DNA from: Marinobacter salicampi
GTDB lineage: Bacteria > Pseudomonadota > Gammaproteobacteria > Pseudomonadales > Oleiphilaceae
DNA length: 64,000 bases
Assembly: GCF_011074795.1 (NCBI RefSeq)
Contig: NZ_JAAMPF010000023.1
Location: 46,885 to 110,884 of the forward strand
Direction: 5' to 3'
Below the pieces are notes generated by a model. The model did no database searches and had not been told where the DNA came from. It saw nothing but the letters and a program-made list of their open reading frames with translations. A program made the position numbers and the translations under genes. This document shows, in pieces, positions 43,487 through 52,145 of the stretch (position 1 is its first letter; each line of letters opens with the position of its first letter).

Positions 43487-44236
43487 CTAACCCTGTGGGC
43501 TTGCAGCCATTTGGTTGCAGTATGCCTGCAAGTGTTCCGGCAAGTCTGGAGGACAGACTCCGCACTGTTTATTGCCGGGGACCGCATAATCGATAAACTT
43601 GGGGTAAGCCAGATTAAGGCTATTCATGATATCCCGAAACTCCTCCAGGCTCTTGCTCTGCCCTAACCTCGGGTTGCGGTCCTTCTCCTGACGGATGGTG
43701 GATACCCTACGGTGGTTGTAATCATGAGCGGGATATACCAGGTAGTCATCAGGGAACGTAAAGAGCTTTTCGGTAACTGTTCGGTAAAGCGAGTCAACAT
43801 CTCCGTTCTGGAAGTCCGTTCGTCCGCAGCCATCGACCAGGAGTGCATCACCGGTGAACAGACGGTCGTCGAGCCGATAAGCGAAATGGCCGTCGGTATG
43901 TCCGGGTGTATGAATGGGCTGGAATCCAAGCCTTCCGACCTGGAACGGCTTGCCTTCTTCTATGCCAAGGTCGGTGCAGGGTAAACAATCCATGGCTGGC
44001 GCAGCAATCTTACTGCCTACCCGCTGTTTGAGCTCCCGCGCAGACGTAATGTGATCAGCGTGAATGTGGGTGTCGAGCGTGTAGTCGAGTTTTAGACCAT
44101 GTCTGGCGACCTCTTCCAGGTCTCGGTCGATTGCGTTAATTACGGGATCGATCAGCACTGCAAGCCCCGTCTCTTCACAGCCAAAAAGATAGGTATAGGT
44201 GCTCGATATTGGTTCATATAGCTGACGAAAAATCAT
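43487..44236 (-). CDS. ETHE1-like persulfide dioxygenase (MBL fold)
   Basis: 249 aa from the ATG at 44236 with GGAAGG 8 nt upstream. Iron-binding motifs are intact: LDTHIHADHITSA, HTPGHTDGHFAYRLD and TGDALLVDGCGRTDFQNGD, with YPAHDYNHRRVSTI near the end. Relatives oxidise glutathione persulfide to sulfite, detoxifying sulfide. The C-terminus has an extra Cys-rich tail (GNKQCGVCPPDLPEHLQAYC). It lies divergent from the two small membrane-protein genes at 44645. It complements the MBL-rhodanese at 29463, which points to active persulfide metabolism. Confidence 0.9.
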   Translation of the reverse strand: MIFRQLYEPISSTYTYLFGCEETGLAVLIDPVINAIDRDLEEVARHGLKLDYTLDTHIHADHITSARELKQRVGSKIAAPAMDCLPCTDLGIEEGKPFQVGRLGFQPIHTPGHTDGHFAYRLDDRLFTGDALLVDGCGRTDFQNGDVDSLYRTVTEKLFTFPDDYLVYPAHDYNHRRVSTIRQEKDRNPRLGQSKSLEEFRDIMNSLNLAYPKFIDYAVPGNKQCGVCPPDLPEHLQAYCNQMAASPQG

Positions 44237-44644
44237 GGCTTGGCCCTTCCTTTGGTGAATCATACTCAGTGGCTACTGCTTGCATCGAAACCAAATTTCA
44301 CTTTTCGACTTGAATAGTTCCGGACTGAACAACGGTTACTCTCACGTGACTGTGCCTGAAAACCCCCGGGCGGCTAACGATTGTTCTTGGGTTCCACTGA
44401 CGCCCAAGCCCGGCATTTACTTCTCTAGAATCTACTTCCCCTCAGTTTAAAAGGTGCTAGTCGCTCAAGACTAGCGTATCGACAGCATTTTTATTTCATC
44501 CCGCTTACCAACCTGTCAAATGCTTATATCCTCTATGCCAAGTGTGCTAGTTTTTAGAAGTACGGCTAACGAGGCTGGGAGACGTACCTCTTTGGCAACT
44601 GCAACTGAGCCTGACCAAATCCCATGTTGAAAACAGGAGGATTT
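44237..44644. other. Gene-free divergent region with a hairpin
   Basis: This 408-bp AT-richer stretch separates the dioxygenase gene from the divergent membrane-protein pair. It holds a perfect 7-bp hairpin at 44456-44475 (GCTAGTC, 6-nt loop, GACTAGC) followed by a T-rich run, which may be a terminator for an unseen transcript or an operator. No protein-coding frame, tRNA or convincing -35/-10 pair was found. Confidence 0.4.
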
Positions 44645-45064
44645 ATGTTTCAGAGCACAACCGAAAGAGTCAGTAACCATACAAGCGAAGCTCAGCGACG
44701 AAAGCTCGATCAGCAGTTACTCGACACCATCGACGAGTATCGGTCCGCCAGTCCCTATCAGATCAGTAAACGACTTGCCGAGCTTGATGATGAGTGGGAC
44801 CTGGAAAGAGTAATAGAAATTGAGGCGCCCCTCATGATCGGACTGGGCGCCGGGCTGGGCCTGTTTCACAGTCCAAAGTGGTTCGGGCTTTCCGCTGCGG
44901 CTGCAGCCATGGTCATTCTGCATAACACCCAGGGTTGGTATCCCCTTTTGCCATTATTTCAACGCATGGGGATCCGCTCTCAGAATGACATAGAGACGGA
45001 GCGAAACGCTTTGAGAGTCTTGCGCAGGGACCATGAAAAATACGCTCGCCAATCTCGTCACTAA
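44645..45064 (+). CDS. Small membrane protein, paralogue of the next gene
   Basis: 139 aa from the ATG at 44645, with AGGAGG 4 nt upstream. A charged N-terminus with ISKRLAELDDEWDLERVIE leads to two hydrophobic segments (about residues 61-75 and 78-94) and then NTQGWYPLLPLFQRMGIRS with a charged tail. The pattern EWDxER, GW and RxxG-IR is shared with the gene at 45077, indicating a tandem duplication. Similar proteins are placed near sulfur-oxidation and rhodanese genes (DUF2892-like group), an uncertain recollection. Function unknown. Confidence 0.7.
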   Translation: MFQSTTERVSNHTSEAQRRKLDQQLLDTIDEYRSASPYQISKRLAELDDEWDLERVIEIEAPLMIGLGAGLGLFHSPKWFGLSAAAAAMVILHNTQGWYPLLPLFQRMGIRSQNDIETERNALRVLRRDHEKYARQSRH

Positions 45065-45076
45065 GGAGGAAAGATC

Positions 45077-45523
45077 ATGCTCCATAGTAATGCCAATCGA
45101 GTTAAGGAACAGACTGCCCCGCATATCAATCAGGCAATTGAGCAAAAGTCCAGAGATCGAGTGCAGCTGTACAGTGCTCACGCGCCAGACCTGATAACCA
45201 AACGACTGCAGCGCCTGGATGCCGAGTGGGACACGGAACGAACGTTACAAACCAACTTTGCCACGCTTTCTCTGGTTGGCATAGCGTTAGCGGCAACGGT
45301 AGACAAGCGCTGGGCTCTGCTAGCTATAGGCGTCCCGGCCTTTATGATCCAGCACGCCCTGCAGGGCTGGTGCCCTCCATTGGCAGTATTACGTCGCAAA
45401 GGTTTCCGCACGACTAAGGAAATAAATGAAGAGCGATTTGCATTGAAATCCCTGCGCGGGGACTTTGCCGATGTCCGTTCGACGAATGACCCCAAAGATA
45501 TACTGGACGCCGTCAGGTCCTGA
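45077..45523 (+). CDS. Small membrane protein, paralogue of the previous gene
   Basis: 148 aa; AAGGAGG precedes the ATG by 7-8 nt, 12 nt after the previous stop. It repeats the architecture: ITKRLQRLDAEWDTERTLQ, two hydrophobic segments, then HALQGWCPPLAVLRRKGFRT and the charged EINEERFALKSLRGDF. Two nearby cysteine-free differences separate the copies except for the Cys in GWCPP, which the first copy has as Tyr. A rho-independent terminator follows. Function unknown; sulfur or redox context inferred from neighbours. Confidence 0.7.
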   Translation: MLHSNANRVKEQTAPHINQAIEQKSRDRVQLYSAHAPDLITKRLQRLDAEWDTERTLQTNFATLSLVGIALAATVDKRWALLAIGVPAFMIQHALQGWCPPLAVLRRKGFRTTKEINEERFALKSLRGDFADVRSTNDPKDILDAVRS

Positions 45524-45549
45524 AGATGCGAGGCTTAGCCAAGCTCTTG

Positions 45550-45587
45550 GCCCCATCTGTCTAGATGGATGGGGCTCCCCTTTTGTT
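45550..45587 (+). terminator. Rho-independent terminator after the membrane-protein pair
   Basis: GCCCCATC (45550-45557) pairs with GATGGGGC (45568-45575) around a 10-nt loop and is followed by a T-rich stretch (TTTTGTTT). It ends the plus-strand transcript of the two small membrane proteins, ahead of the convergent copper ATPase gene. Confidence 0.75.
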
Positions 45588-45708
45588 TCGCCAGCAAGTG
45601 CGGCACCCATCAACACCGCTAGTAACAGTCCCAGAGCCAGTTCGAAAGAGCCTTGGTTTGCCGGCGTCCATTTCAGAAATACGCAGGCGCAACCAGTAGG
45701 GCCACCGG

Positions 45709-47910
45709 TTAGCGGGCAAGCCGTGCACTATTGGCCACAACACTCAGGCTGCTGGCCAACATGGCTATTGCCGCGGCAACGGGCGGCACGGCACCCGAAG
45801 CGGCGAAGGTCAGGATAGCGACATTATAAAGGACCGAAAAAGCAAGATTCTGGCGGACGATTCGCAGTGTCCGGCGTGACAGGCGCCAGGCAGAGGTTAC
45901 CCCGTTAAAACCGCCGTCCGCGATTACCACCCCGGCCGTGGCAACCGCCGGGGCAGAAGCACCCTGCACGGCAATACCGCAATCCGCTGCTGCGAGGGCG
46001 AGCGCATCGTTGACCCCGTCGCCGACGAACACAACCGGTCTGGCAGCACTGCTGACGCGCGTTACCTTGTCCTCCGGCAGGCAGCCGGCGTACACATGAT
46101 CCGGCTCCAGGCCGATCGCAGAGGCAACCACCGATGCCGCGTCGGCATGGTCCCCGGTCGCCAGAGCGAGCTTTACGCCAGCATCCCGCAGAGTCTCTGC
46201 TGCATGGATGGCGCCGGGTCGAATAGTGTCCCGCAGCAGGATCAACCCGAGCCATTCGCCATTGCATGCCAGGCCAACAGGCGTAGTGCCAGGGTTCGTG
46301 GCGCGCCGTTCAGCCGGGACGTCTACGTTCTGCTCCCGTAACCAGCTTATGGCGCCGACCATGACAGTGTCAGCTGTGTCGGCGGCAAGCCAGACAGAGC
46401 CGCGGGCATAGCGCGTGGTGTGACCGGGCTCGTCAGGACAAGTAGCCGCGCCAACCTCCGCCCTGGCGGCACGATTGATAGCGTCTGCGATGGGGTGGGC
46501 TATTCCGGCTTCAGCCCGCGCGGCAAGATGAAGTATACGTTGGCGAGAAAGGCCCTTACTGATAACCCCCTCTACGTCCAGCTTCCCCGAGGTCAGCGTT
46601 CCTGTTTTGTCGAACAATATTTCCCGGGCGCCAGCTAGTGCTTCAAGGGAGGCTGGATCACGGAACATGATGCCCTGCCGGGCGGCTGTACCGGTGGCGG
46701 TGGCATAGGCCAGCGGCAGGGCCAGCCCAACCGCACAGGGACACGCTGCGACGAGAACGGACAAAGCTCTCAAGGCAGCCTCGGCGGCATCGCCGGTGGT
46801 GCTGAAGCCATAGGCAAACGCTGCTGCAGAAAGCACCAGTGCCGTGGGGACGAGCCAGCGTGCGAACCGCTCCGCCTGAAGCGCCACGGTACTCTTGGCC
46901 CCGGACAGCTCCAGCATGCGGATACCGATCCGGTCGACAAAACGGCCCCCATAGGCAACGTCTGCCCGAACGGTGATCTGGCAGGACAGATTGGTGCTGC
47001 CGGCCTCCACCACGGCTCCGGGCGCGATCGCCAGAGGGCGGGATTCGCCGGAGACGAGCGCGCGATCAACCTCGCTCTCGCCCGCGAGAACCGTTCCATC
47101 GACAGCAATGCGCTCGCCTGCCCTTATCAGCACCTGCTCACCAACCGCCAGATCAGCCGCGCGAATGTCTTCGCTACTGCCGTCGCTCAGCAGCCGGCGA
47201 ACGGTTTCCGGAACGGTCTGGCGCAACGCATTTACTGCTGCGGAGTTGCGGCGACGGGCATGGAGTTCGATCAGGCGACCACACAGCAGAAACGTCACCA
47301 GCATCGTCGCGGTGTCGATATAGATGTCGGCGCTGCCCCGGACCACCTGCCAGACCGAGAGCCCCGTGGCCGCCAGAACTCCGAACGAGATCAGTGCGTC
47401 CATGCCCGGCACACCAGCCTTCAAGGTACGCCAGCCAGCACGGTAGAAGGACCAGGCCGAGTAGGTTAGGACTGGTATTGCAGAAATGATGGCAGCGACA
47501 GCGATCCACCAGCCTGCGGCAGACTGCGCAATCACCGGGTCGATATAGAGCATGATGGAGGCAAGCATGCTCCACATACCGAAGAACAGAGCCACCGCAA
47601 GCCTTACCCAGACTTTGCGGGAATGCTCATCGATGCGCTGCTCCATCTGGTCGACTTCGACCAGCGGGGAGACGCGATAGCCCAGTTTGGCCACGCGCTC
47701 GAAGATCTTTCGCGGGTCGAAGTCGTCGCTGTCCCAGGTCACCAGAGCACTGCCACCAGCAAAGCTCGTACTTGCAAACGTGACGCCGGGGGTCCGCTGG
47801 ATGATCCGCTCAACGGCCATGGCGCAGCCAGCACACCACATTCCCTCGATGGTCACTACCAATCGGCGTGCCCGGCGAATGCTGGCTAGATCCAACTGAT
47901 CGGCATCCAT
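45709..47910 (-). CDS. ccoI: CcoI-type copper-translocating P-type ATPase
   Basis: 733 aa. An N-terminal heavy-metal-associated domain has the GMWCAGC motif (Cys26, Cys29); the transmembrane metal site is AACPCAVGLALPLA; the phosphorylation site is FDKTGTLTSGKL; the ATP-hinge is VGDGVNDALAL. Family members pump Cu(I) out of the cytoplasm; CcoI/CtpA types load copper into cbb3 oxidase. It is the last gene of the minus-strand operon after tsdA, with a 13-bp gap, and lies next to the oxidase genes, which supports the CcoI assignment. No ccoG or ccoH genes are nearby. Confidence 0.88.
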   Translation of the reverse strand: MDADQLDLASIRRARRLVVTIEGMWCAGCAMAVERIIQRTPGVTFASTSFAGGSALVTWDSDDFDPRKIFERVAKLGYRVSPLVEVDQMEQRIDEHSRKVWVRLAVALFFGMWSMLASIMLYIDPVIAQSAAGWWIAVAAIISAIPVLTYSAWSFYRAGWRTLKAGVPGMDALISFGVLAATGLSVWQVVRGSADIYIDTATMLVTFLLCGRLIELHARRRNSAAVNALRQTVPETVRRLLSDGSSEDIRAADLAVGEQVLIRAGERIAVDGTVLAGESEVDRALVSGESRPLAIAPGAVVEAGSTNLSCQITVRADVAYGGRFVDRIGIRMLELSGAKSTVALQAERFARWLVPTALVLSAAAFAYGFSTTGDAAEAALRALSVLVAACPCAVGLALPLAYATATGTAARQGIMFRDPASLEALAGAREILFDKTGTLTSGKLDVEGVISKGLSRQRILHLAARAEAGIAHPIADAINRAARAEVGAATCPDEPGHTTRYARGSVWLAADTADTVMVGAISWLREQNVDVPAERRATNPGTTPVGLACNGEWLGLILLRDTIRPGAIHAAETLRDAGVKLALATGDHADAASVVASAIGLEPDHVYAGCLPEDKVTRVSSAARPVVFVGDGVNDALALAAADCGIAVQGASAPAVATAGVVIADGGFNGVTSAWRLSRRTLRIVRQNLAFSVLYNVAILTFAASGAVPPVAAAIAMLASSLSVVANSARLAR

Positions 47911-47923
47911 CTAGACAGAATTC

Positions 47924-49048
47924 CTACTGTTGCGGGGAAGTTGCCGCCTGCTCGCGGCTGGCCCCCTGGCCCACAATCTTTCCACGGACTTCCTGGCCGT
48001 AGTAGATCTGGCTGCCGTCGTGATGTCTGGCGCGGTTTTCTTCCACCGTGCCGGTCTGGCGGGGATCCTTGGGCCGCTCGAAGCTGTTGATGTAAGCCGC
48101 GACGTCCCAGGCTTCCTGGTCGGTCAGGCTGTTTGGCTTGCTCAGTGGCATGTTGGCCTTGATAAAGGCCGCGGCGGTATTGACCCGCGACATGCCAGCG
48201 CCCCAGTTGTAAGACTCCGGTCCCCACAAGGGTGGGAACCGCACGCTGCCGTCGGCTTCCCGGCGCCCCTGACCATCTTCACCATGGCAGAGTGCACAGT
48301 TTGCCTTGTAGACATCCTCACCCCGGCCGTAATCGTAGCCAAGATCGGTTTTTGCTACTTTCGGATACCCGGCACCTGGTACTTTTGCGCCGGCGGGCAG
48401 GCCATCCGCAAGCCAGAAGGCGTAAGACTCCAGAGCAACGTATACGTCGCTGCCCAGAGGCGGTGGCGTCCCGGAGGGCGAGTCCGGCGCGTTCATGGAA
48501 TAGGTAAAGCACCCTTTGATACGCTCCTGGAAAGTGTTCACTTTTTTGTTCTTACCGCGGAACATGGGGTACTTGGGATAGGCGCCCCAGAGCGGCGCCG
48601 AGTTCTCTTTCCGTCCCCCGTCCAGATGGCAGTTGGCGCAGGACTGACTGTTGCCGACAAAGTCCGGTGCGTTCTCGCCGGTGTTGAGAAAGATGTCCCG
48701 CCCACGGCGTATCGATTCGCCGAACGGTGTGTCGGGGATATCAGATTCAGCCGGAGGGGCGTAGTAGCCCTCGCTGGAAACCGGTATTTTTGGCGGATCC
48801 GACTGAATGTCTTTCAGCCACGACTCCCGCGAAGCCTGCATTTCGGCACGACTGGCGAGGGCTCGCTTCTCGATGTCTGCCTCATCGGTCTCGGGTATAC
48901 CGCTGACCGTACTGTAGAGGTTGTTCCAGATGCCCGACTGAAAGACCAGCGTGCCGAAGGCGAACAATGCCAGGCCCAGGGCCCCCGCCTTGAGCAGCCG
49001 ACGCAAGGTGAGGCTCAGGCCGCCGTTCTGTGAGGAATTCTTGCTCAT
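47924..49048 (-). CDS. tsdA: TsdA-type dihaem thiosulfate dehydrogenase
   Basis: 374 aa. It oxidises two thiosulfate to tetrathionate in the periplasm, or the reverse in some members. An N-terminal membrane anchor (about residues 21-40) precedes two haem c sites, Cys137-Cys140-His141 in SCANCHLDGGRKENSAPLWG and Cys251-Cys254-His255 in CALCHGEDGQGRRE. The diagnostic Cys ligand of active TsdA is Cys180 in ERIKGCFTYSMN. PPLWGPESYNWGAGMSR and TAAAFIKANMP also match the family. CGGAG lies 6 nt before the ATG. It lies between a dihaem cytochrome and copper ATPase gene, in an oxidase operon. Confidence 0.9.
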   Translation of the reverse strand: MSKNSSQNGGLSLTLRRLLKAGALGLALFAFGTLVFQSGIWNNLYSTVSGIPETDEADIEKRALASRAEMQASRESWLKDIQSDPPKIPVSSEGYYAPPAESDIPDTPFGESIRRGRDIFLNTGENAPDFVGNSQSCANCHLDGGRKENSAPLWGAYPKYPMFRGKNKKVNTFQERIKGCFTYSMNAPDSPSGTPPPLGSDVYVALESYAFWLADGLPAGAKVPGAGYPKVAKTDLGYDYGRGEDVYKANCALCHGEDGQGRREADGSVRFPPLWGPESYNWGAGMSRVNTAAAFIKANMPLSKPNSLTDQEAWDVAAYINSFERPKDPRQTGTVEENRARHHDGSQIYYGQEVRGKIVGQGASREQAATSPQQ

Positions 49049-49085
49049 TTTATTCTCCGACTGGTCCGGTAAACTACTGCGCCTG

Positions 49086-49904
49086 TTACCTGGGCCTTAG
49101 TGGCAGTGTCGCCAGGTAATCTGAAACCGCACGCATGTCTTCGGGCGCCATTGCCTGGGCGATGCCGTCCATCAATGCCTGCGGCGAATTGCCCCGGGCG
49201 CCGGCATGCCACCTGGCAAGCTGGACGAATGTATATTCCGGGTGCTGTCCGGCCAACATGGGGAAGGAGGGCTCTACACCTTCACCACTGCTCCCGTGGC
49301 ACTGCAGGCAGGCCGGCACGTTTTGTTCCCAGTCGCCGTTTTCGGCGAGGACCCGGCCACGCTCAAGATCCCCGCCCATCGACGGCGCCACTACCGAAGG
49401 CAAACGGATCTGGGCATAGTAGTCCGCCAGGCCGCGCATCTCGTCTTCGCTCAGGGCGTTCACCACAAAAGCCATACTGGCGTCATCGCGGCTGCCGCCG
49501 TGGAAGTCCTGCAGCTGCTTGAACAGGTAATCCGAAACCTGGCCGGCCAGTCGTGGTGTCGAGGTGTTGCCCTCCCCCGTCGCGCCATGGCAGGACGCAC
49601 AGCTCCACATGTCGTCCTTGCCCGAGTACACCAACCCCAGTATCTCCTCGGGTGCATTTTGCAGTCCCTGCGCTTCGGTAGCCGGCGCTGATGCTGGCGC
49701 ATCGGGGCTGGCTTCCTGGACAGCCTCAGGACCGGTTTCATCATGGGCGCCGCCGACTTCGCTCAGGTACGTCAGGGCTCCCCAGATGGCTAGCGCGAAA
49801 ACCAGCGCAATGACAAATATCGGAATCGGCTGGTTCGGCTCCCAGGGCTCAAAATTCTGGTCTACATGATCGATGTGCTTGACTGATTTATCACGCCGCG
49901 TCAT
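49086..49904 (-). CDS. Membrane-anchored dihaem cytochrome c (TsdB/CcoP-like)
   Basis: 272 aa. One N-terminal membrane helix (about residues 28-47), an Ala/Pro/Glu-rich linker, then two cytochrome c4-type domains with haem motifs CASCHGATGEG (Cys102, Cys105, His106) and CLQCHGSSGEG. No canonical CcoP or CcoQ gene is present; this protein occupies the CcoP position directly after CcoO, and its ATG overlaps the ccoO stop by four bases. It probably delivers electrons from TsdA to the oxidase, as TsdB does in other bacteria. Whether it is TsdB or a shortened CcoP is undecided. Confidence 0.82.
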   Translation of the reverse strand: MTRRDKSVKHIDHVDQNFEPWEPNQPIPIFVIALVFALAIWGALTYLSEVGGAHDETGPEAVQEASPDAPASAPATEAQGLQNAPEEILGLVYSGKDDMWSCASCHGATGEGNTSTPRLAGQVSDYLFKQLQDFHGGSRDDASMAFVVNALSEDEMRGLADYYAQIRLPSVVAPSMGGDLERGRVLAENGDWEQNVPACLQCHGSSGEGVEPSFPMLAGQHPEYTFVQLARWHAGARGNSPQALMDGIAQAMAPEDMRAVSDYLATLPLRPR

Positions 49905-50533
49905 TTCCGCTCCCCCTTCGACGTGTCAAAACCCTGATCCCGGATACTGCTCAGTTCGCCTTCCACGGGGTAGGTCCGTTTCAGGCTTTGCAGATACGCC
50001 ACCAGATCCAGTGCTTCTTGCTTGGCCACCACGACTTTACCGTCGGGCCGGTACTCGGCCGGAAGCTTGACGACAATATCCTCCGGGGAAGCTTGGTCCT
50101 TGGCCTCAAACAGAAACGGGTACGCAGGCATGATGCTCCAGTCGAAAATCGACCGGGGCTGATAGAGATGCGTGAGATGCCATTCGACACTGGGCAGTCG
50201 CGCGCCCACGTTAAGCAGATCCGGCCCGGTACGCATGGTGCCCAACTGGTGCGGTGCATCGTAGTGGTAGTCGCTGCCTACGGAGGCACGTCCCCATCCG
50301 TGGGCGGCATCGGCCAGGGTCTGCGAACCTGAACGCGGCTGCTGGCTATGACAGTAGACGCAGCCCAGGCTGACGTACTGGTCGCGGCCGGCCTGCTCTT
50401 GCGCCGTGTAGGGCTGCAACTGTTCTGACGGCTTCTGCTGGTTGATCTGGATACCCGGCAGGATGACCAGCATCAACGTGGCGGAAGCCAGAATCGCGAT
50501 GGCGCCAATGGCCAGAGGAAGCAGGCGATTCAT
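49901..50533 (-). CDS. ccoO: cbb3-type oxidase subunit II (CcoO), monohaem cytochrome c
   Basis: 210 aa from the ATG at 50533, 1 nt after the ccoN stop; a longer frame is discounted. One N-terminal membrane helix (residues about 5-26), then a single haem c site in QYVSLGCVYCHSQQPR, RTGPDLLNVGAR and the axial Met in WSIMPAYPFLF, all standard for CcoO. It feeds electrons to the CcoN catalytic subunit. The stop overlaps the dihaem cytochrome start by four bases. Confidence 0.93.
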   Translation of the reverse strand: MNRLLPLAIGAIAILASATLMLVILPGIQINQQKPSEQLQPYTAQEQAGRDQYVSLGCVYCHSQQPRSGSQTLADAAHGWGRASVGSDYHYDAPHQLGTMRTGPDLLNVGARLPSVEWHLTHLYQPRSIFDWSIMPAYPFLFEAKDQASPEDIVVKLPAEYRPDGKVVVAKQEALDLVAYLQSLKRTYPVEGELSSIRDQGFDTSKGERK

Positions 50534-50534
50534 A

Positions 50535-52145
50535 TCAGATGCCCTCCGCAGTAGCGGGACGACCGGTAGCGTCCGTTTCATTTCGGGTACGCGCCGTCGC
50601 GCCTTTGCCCATCAGCAGTGCGACGATATGGACGGCGAAGATGACATGGCCGAGCGTCATCAACGTGCCGCCGACGGAGCGGGCCTCCAGGTAGGGCTGC
50701 AACGTACGGGTGATGTCAGCGAACGGATGCCCGACTTCCATCAGCCCCAGCCCTTGCAACCAGCCGCCGATCGAGACGGAAAAGAAATAGATCGCGAAGC
50801 CGCCCACCACGAGCCAGTAGTGCGTGGCCAGCAGGCGGGGCCAGGGCCATTCGCGCCGGGTCAGCAGCGGCAGCATGTAATAGAACGCGCCGAACATGAC
50901 CATGGTGGTAAAGCCATAGGCGCCGAGATGGGCGTGGCCTACCGTGTAGTGCGTGAAGTGAGTAACCGAGTTGATCGACCGGAGCGCCTCAAGGGACCCC
51001 TGGAAAGAGGCAAGCGTATACATCACTGCCCCGGTGGAAACAAAGCGGAGTGCGAGGGACTGCTTGAACGCCCACAGGTTGCGCAGCACCGTGCCATGCT
51101 GATTGATCGCTACCGCGATGACCGGAATAAACATCATGACGCTGTGGATGACAGATAACGTCACCACCCAGGTCGGGACAGGACCGCCGATGAGGTGGTG
51201 GATGCCCACCTGGCTATAGAACAGGGCCAGGCCCCAGAAGCCCAGCAGGGACAGACTGTACGAGTAGACCGGGCGGCCGATAATCTTGGGGATCAGGTAA
51301 TACGCCGCCCCGACCCCGAGAGGTGTCAGCCACAGGCCTAGAACGTTATGGGCGAACCACCAGTTCATGGTCGCCTGCTGCACCCCGGAGTGCAGCTCCG
51401 GGATCTTGGCGATAAAAAACAGGATCGGAAACCAGCACAGCGCTGCCAGCAGGTACCAACCCGTAACGTATATATGGTGGACCTCACGGTGCCGGGCGGT
51501 ATTGATCACCGAGAACGCCATGCAGGCCCCGCCAATAGCTAGCAGCAGGCCGATTTCCCAGGGAATCTCAAGCCATTCGAGGCCCTCAGTCCAGCCACTG
51601 CCAATCGCAATCACGCCCGCCGCGACGCCAATGGTCCAGACGCTGGCACCGAAATAGGCCACGCGGGGCCAGCGCAGCGGCGTGTGGAACATGCGAGGCA
51701 ATATCCACAGCGCCACGCCGATCCCGGCAATGGAAAGCCAGCCATAAGAAACCAGGTTCAGGTGCATGGTACGCACCCGGCCAAAGGTCATGGCGGCGGT
51801 ATCGCTGAGAAGGTCAGGCAAATGCAGCTTGAAGGAGGCGAGCAAACCGAAGGCGGAGCCCAGTAGCAGCATGACCGCCGCGACGATGGTCATGAGAATG
51901 ACTACGTTGCGACCAGGATCATCGATGCGTGAGCGTACGGCATCGAAGCCCTTCTGCTCCTGGCTTTTCTCGGCGTGAAAAGCAGTGGAGTCGTCCGGCT
52001 GCCCCACCTCTCCTTTCTCGAAAATAGACTCGGCATCCTGCTGGTTGACCGAGAACTGACGATTGGCAATCGCCCAGATCAGTATGCCGAGCGCGGCCAG
52101 CGAGCCGATAAAGCTGAGCGTCAGCAGAAGCCCTATTGTTATCAT
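50535..52145 (-). CDS. ccoN: cbb3-type oxidase catalytic subunit CcoN with N-terminal CcoS-like segment
   Basis: 536 aa. The catalytic haem-copper oxidase core is complete: low-spin haem His128 in RTMHLNLV, CuB His266 in WWFAHNVLG, cross-linking Tyr310 and CuB His316/His317 in LFYSQVGIHHLI, and haem ligands His404/His406 in TVGHAHLGAY. The Tyr is six residues before the His pair as in Pseudomonas stutzeri CcoN, which indicates an oxygen reductase and not a nitric oxide reductase. Residues 1-52 resemble the assembly protein CcoS (one helix, then IWAIANRQFSVNQQDAESIF), a fusion not present in ordinary CcoN. A weak GGAG lies 12 nt before the ATG. Confidence 0.93.
   Translation of the reverse strand: MITIGLLLTLSFIGSLAALGILIWAIANRQFSVNQQDAESIFEKGEVGQPDDSTAFHAEKSQEQKGFDAVRSRIDDPGRNVVILMTIVAAVMLLLGSAFGLLASFKLHLPDLLSDTAAMTFGRVRTMHLNLVSYGWLSIAGIGVALWILPRMFHTPLRWPRVAYFGASVWTIGVAAGVIAIGSGWTEGLEWLEIPWEIGLLLAIGGACMAFSVINTARHREVHHIYVTGWYLLAALCWFPILFFIAKIPELHSGVQQATMNWWFAHNVLGLWLTPLGVGAAYYLIPKIIGRPVYSYSLSLLGFWGLALFYSQVGIHHLIGGPVPTWVVTLSVIHSVMMFIPVIAVAINQHGTVLRNLWAFKQSLALRFVSTGAVMYTLASFQGSLEALRSINSVTHFTHYTVGHAHLGAYGFTTMVMFGAFYYMLPLLTRREWPWPRLLATHYWLVVGGFAIYFFSVSIGGWLQGLGLMEVGHPFADITRTLQPYLEARSVGGTLMTLGHVIFAVHIVALLMGKGATARTRNETDATGRPATAEGI

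Noticed and set aside
47930..49033. 367-codon open frame opposite tsdA
   Set aside because: The minus-strand frame has two haem motifs and the TsdA Cys ligand. The plus-strand frame has no family features.
50535..52145. CcoN-like protein as a nitric oxide reductase
   Set aside because: The cross-linking Tyr six residues before the CuB His pair is conserved and CcoO is adjacent, so an oxygen reductase is far more likely.
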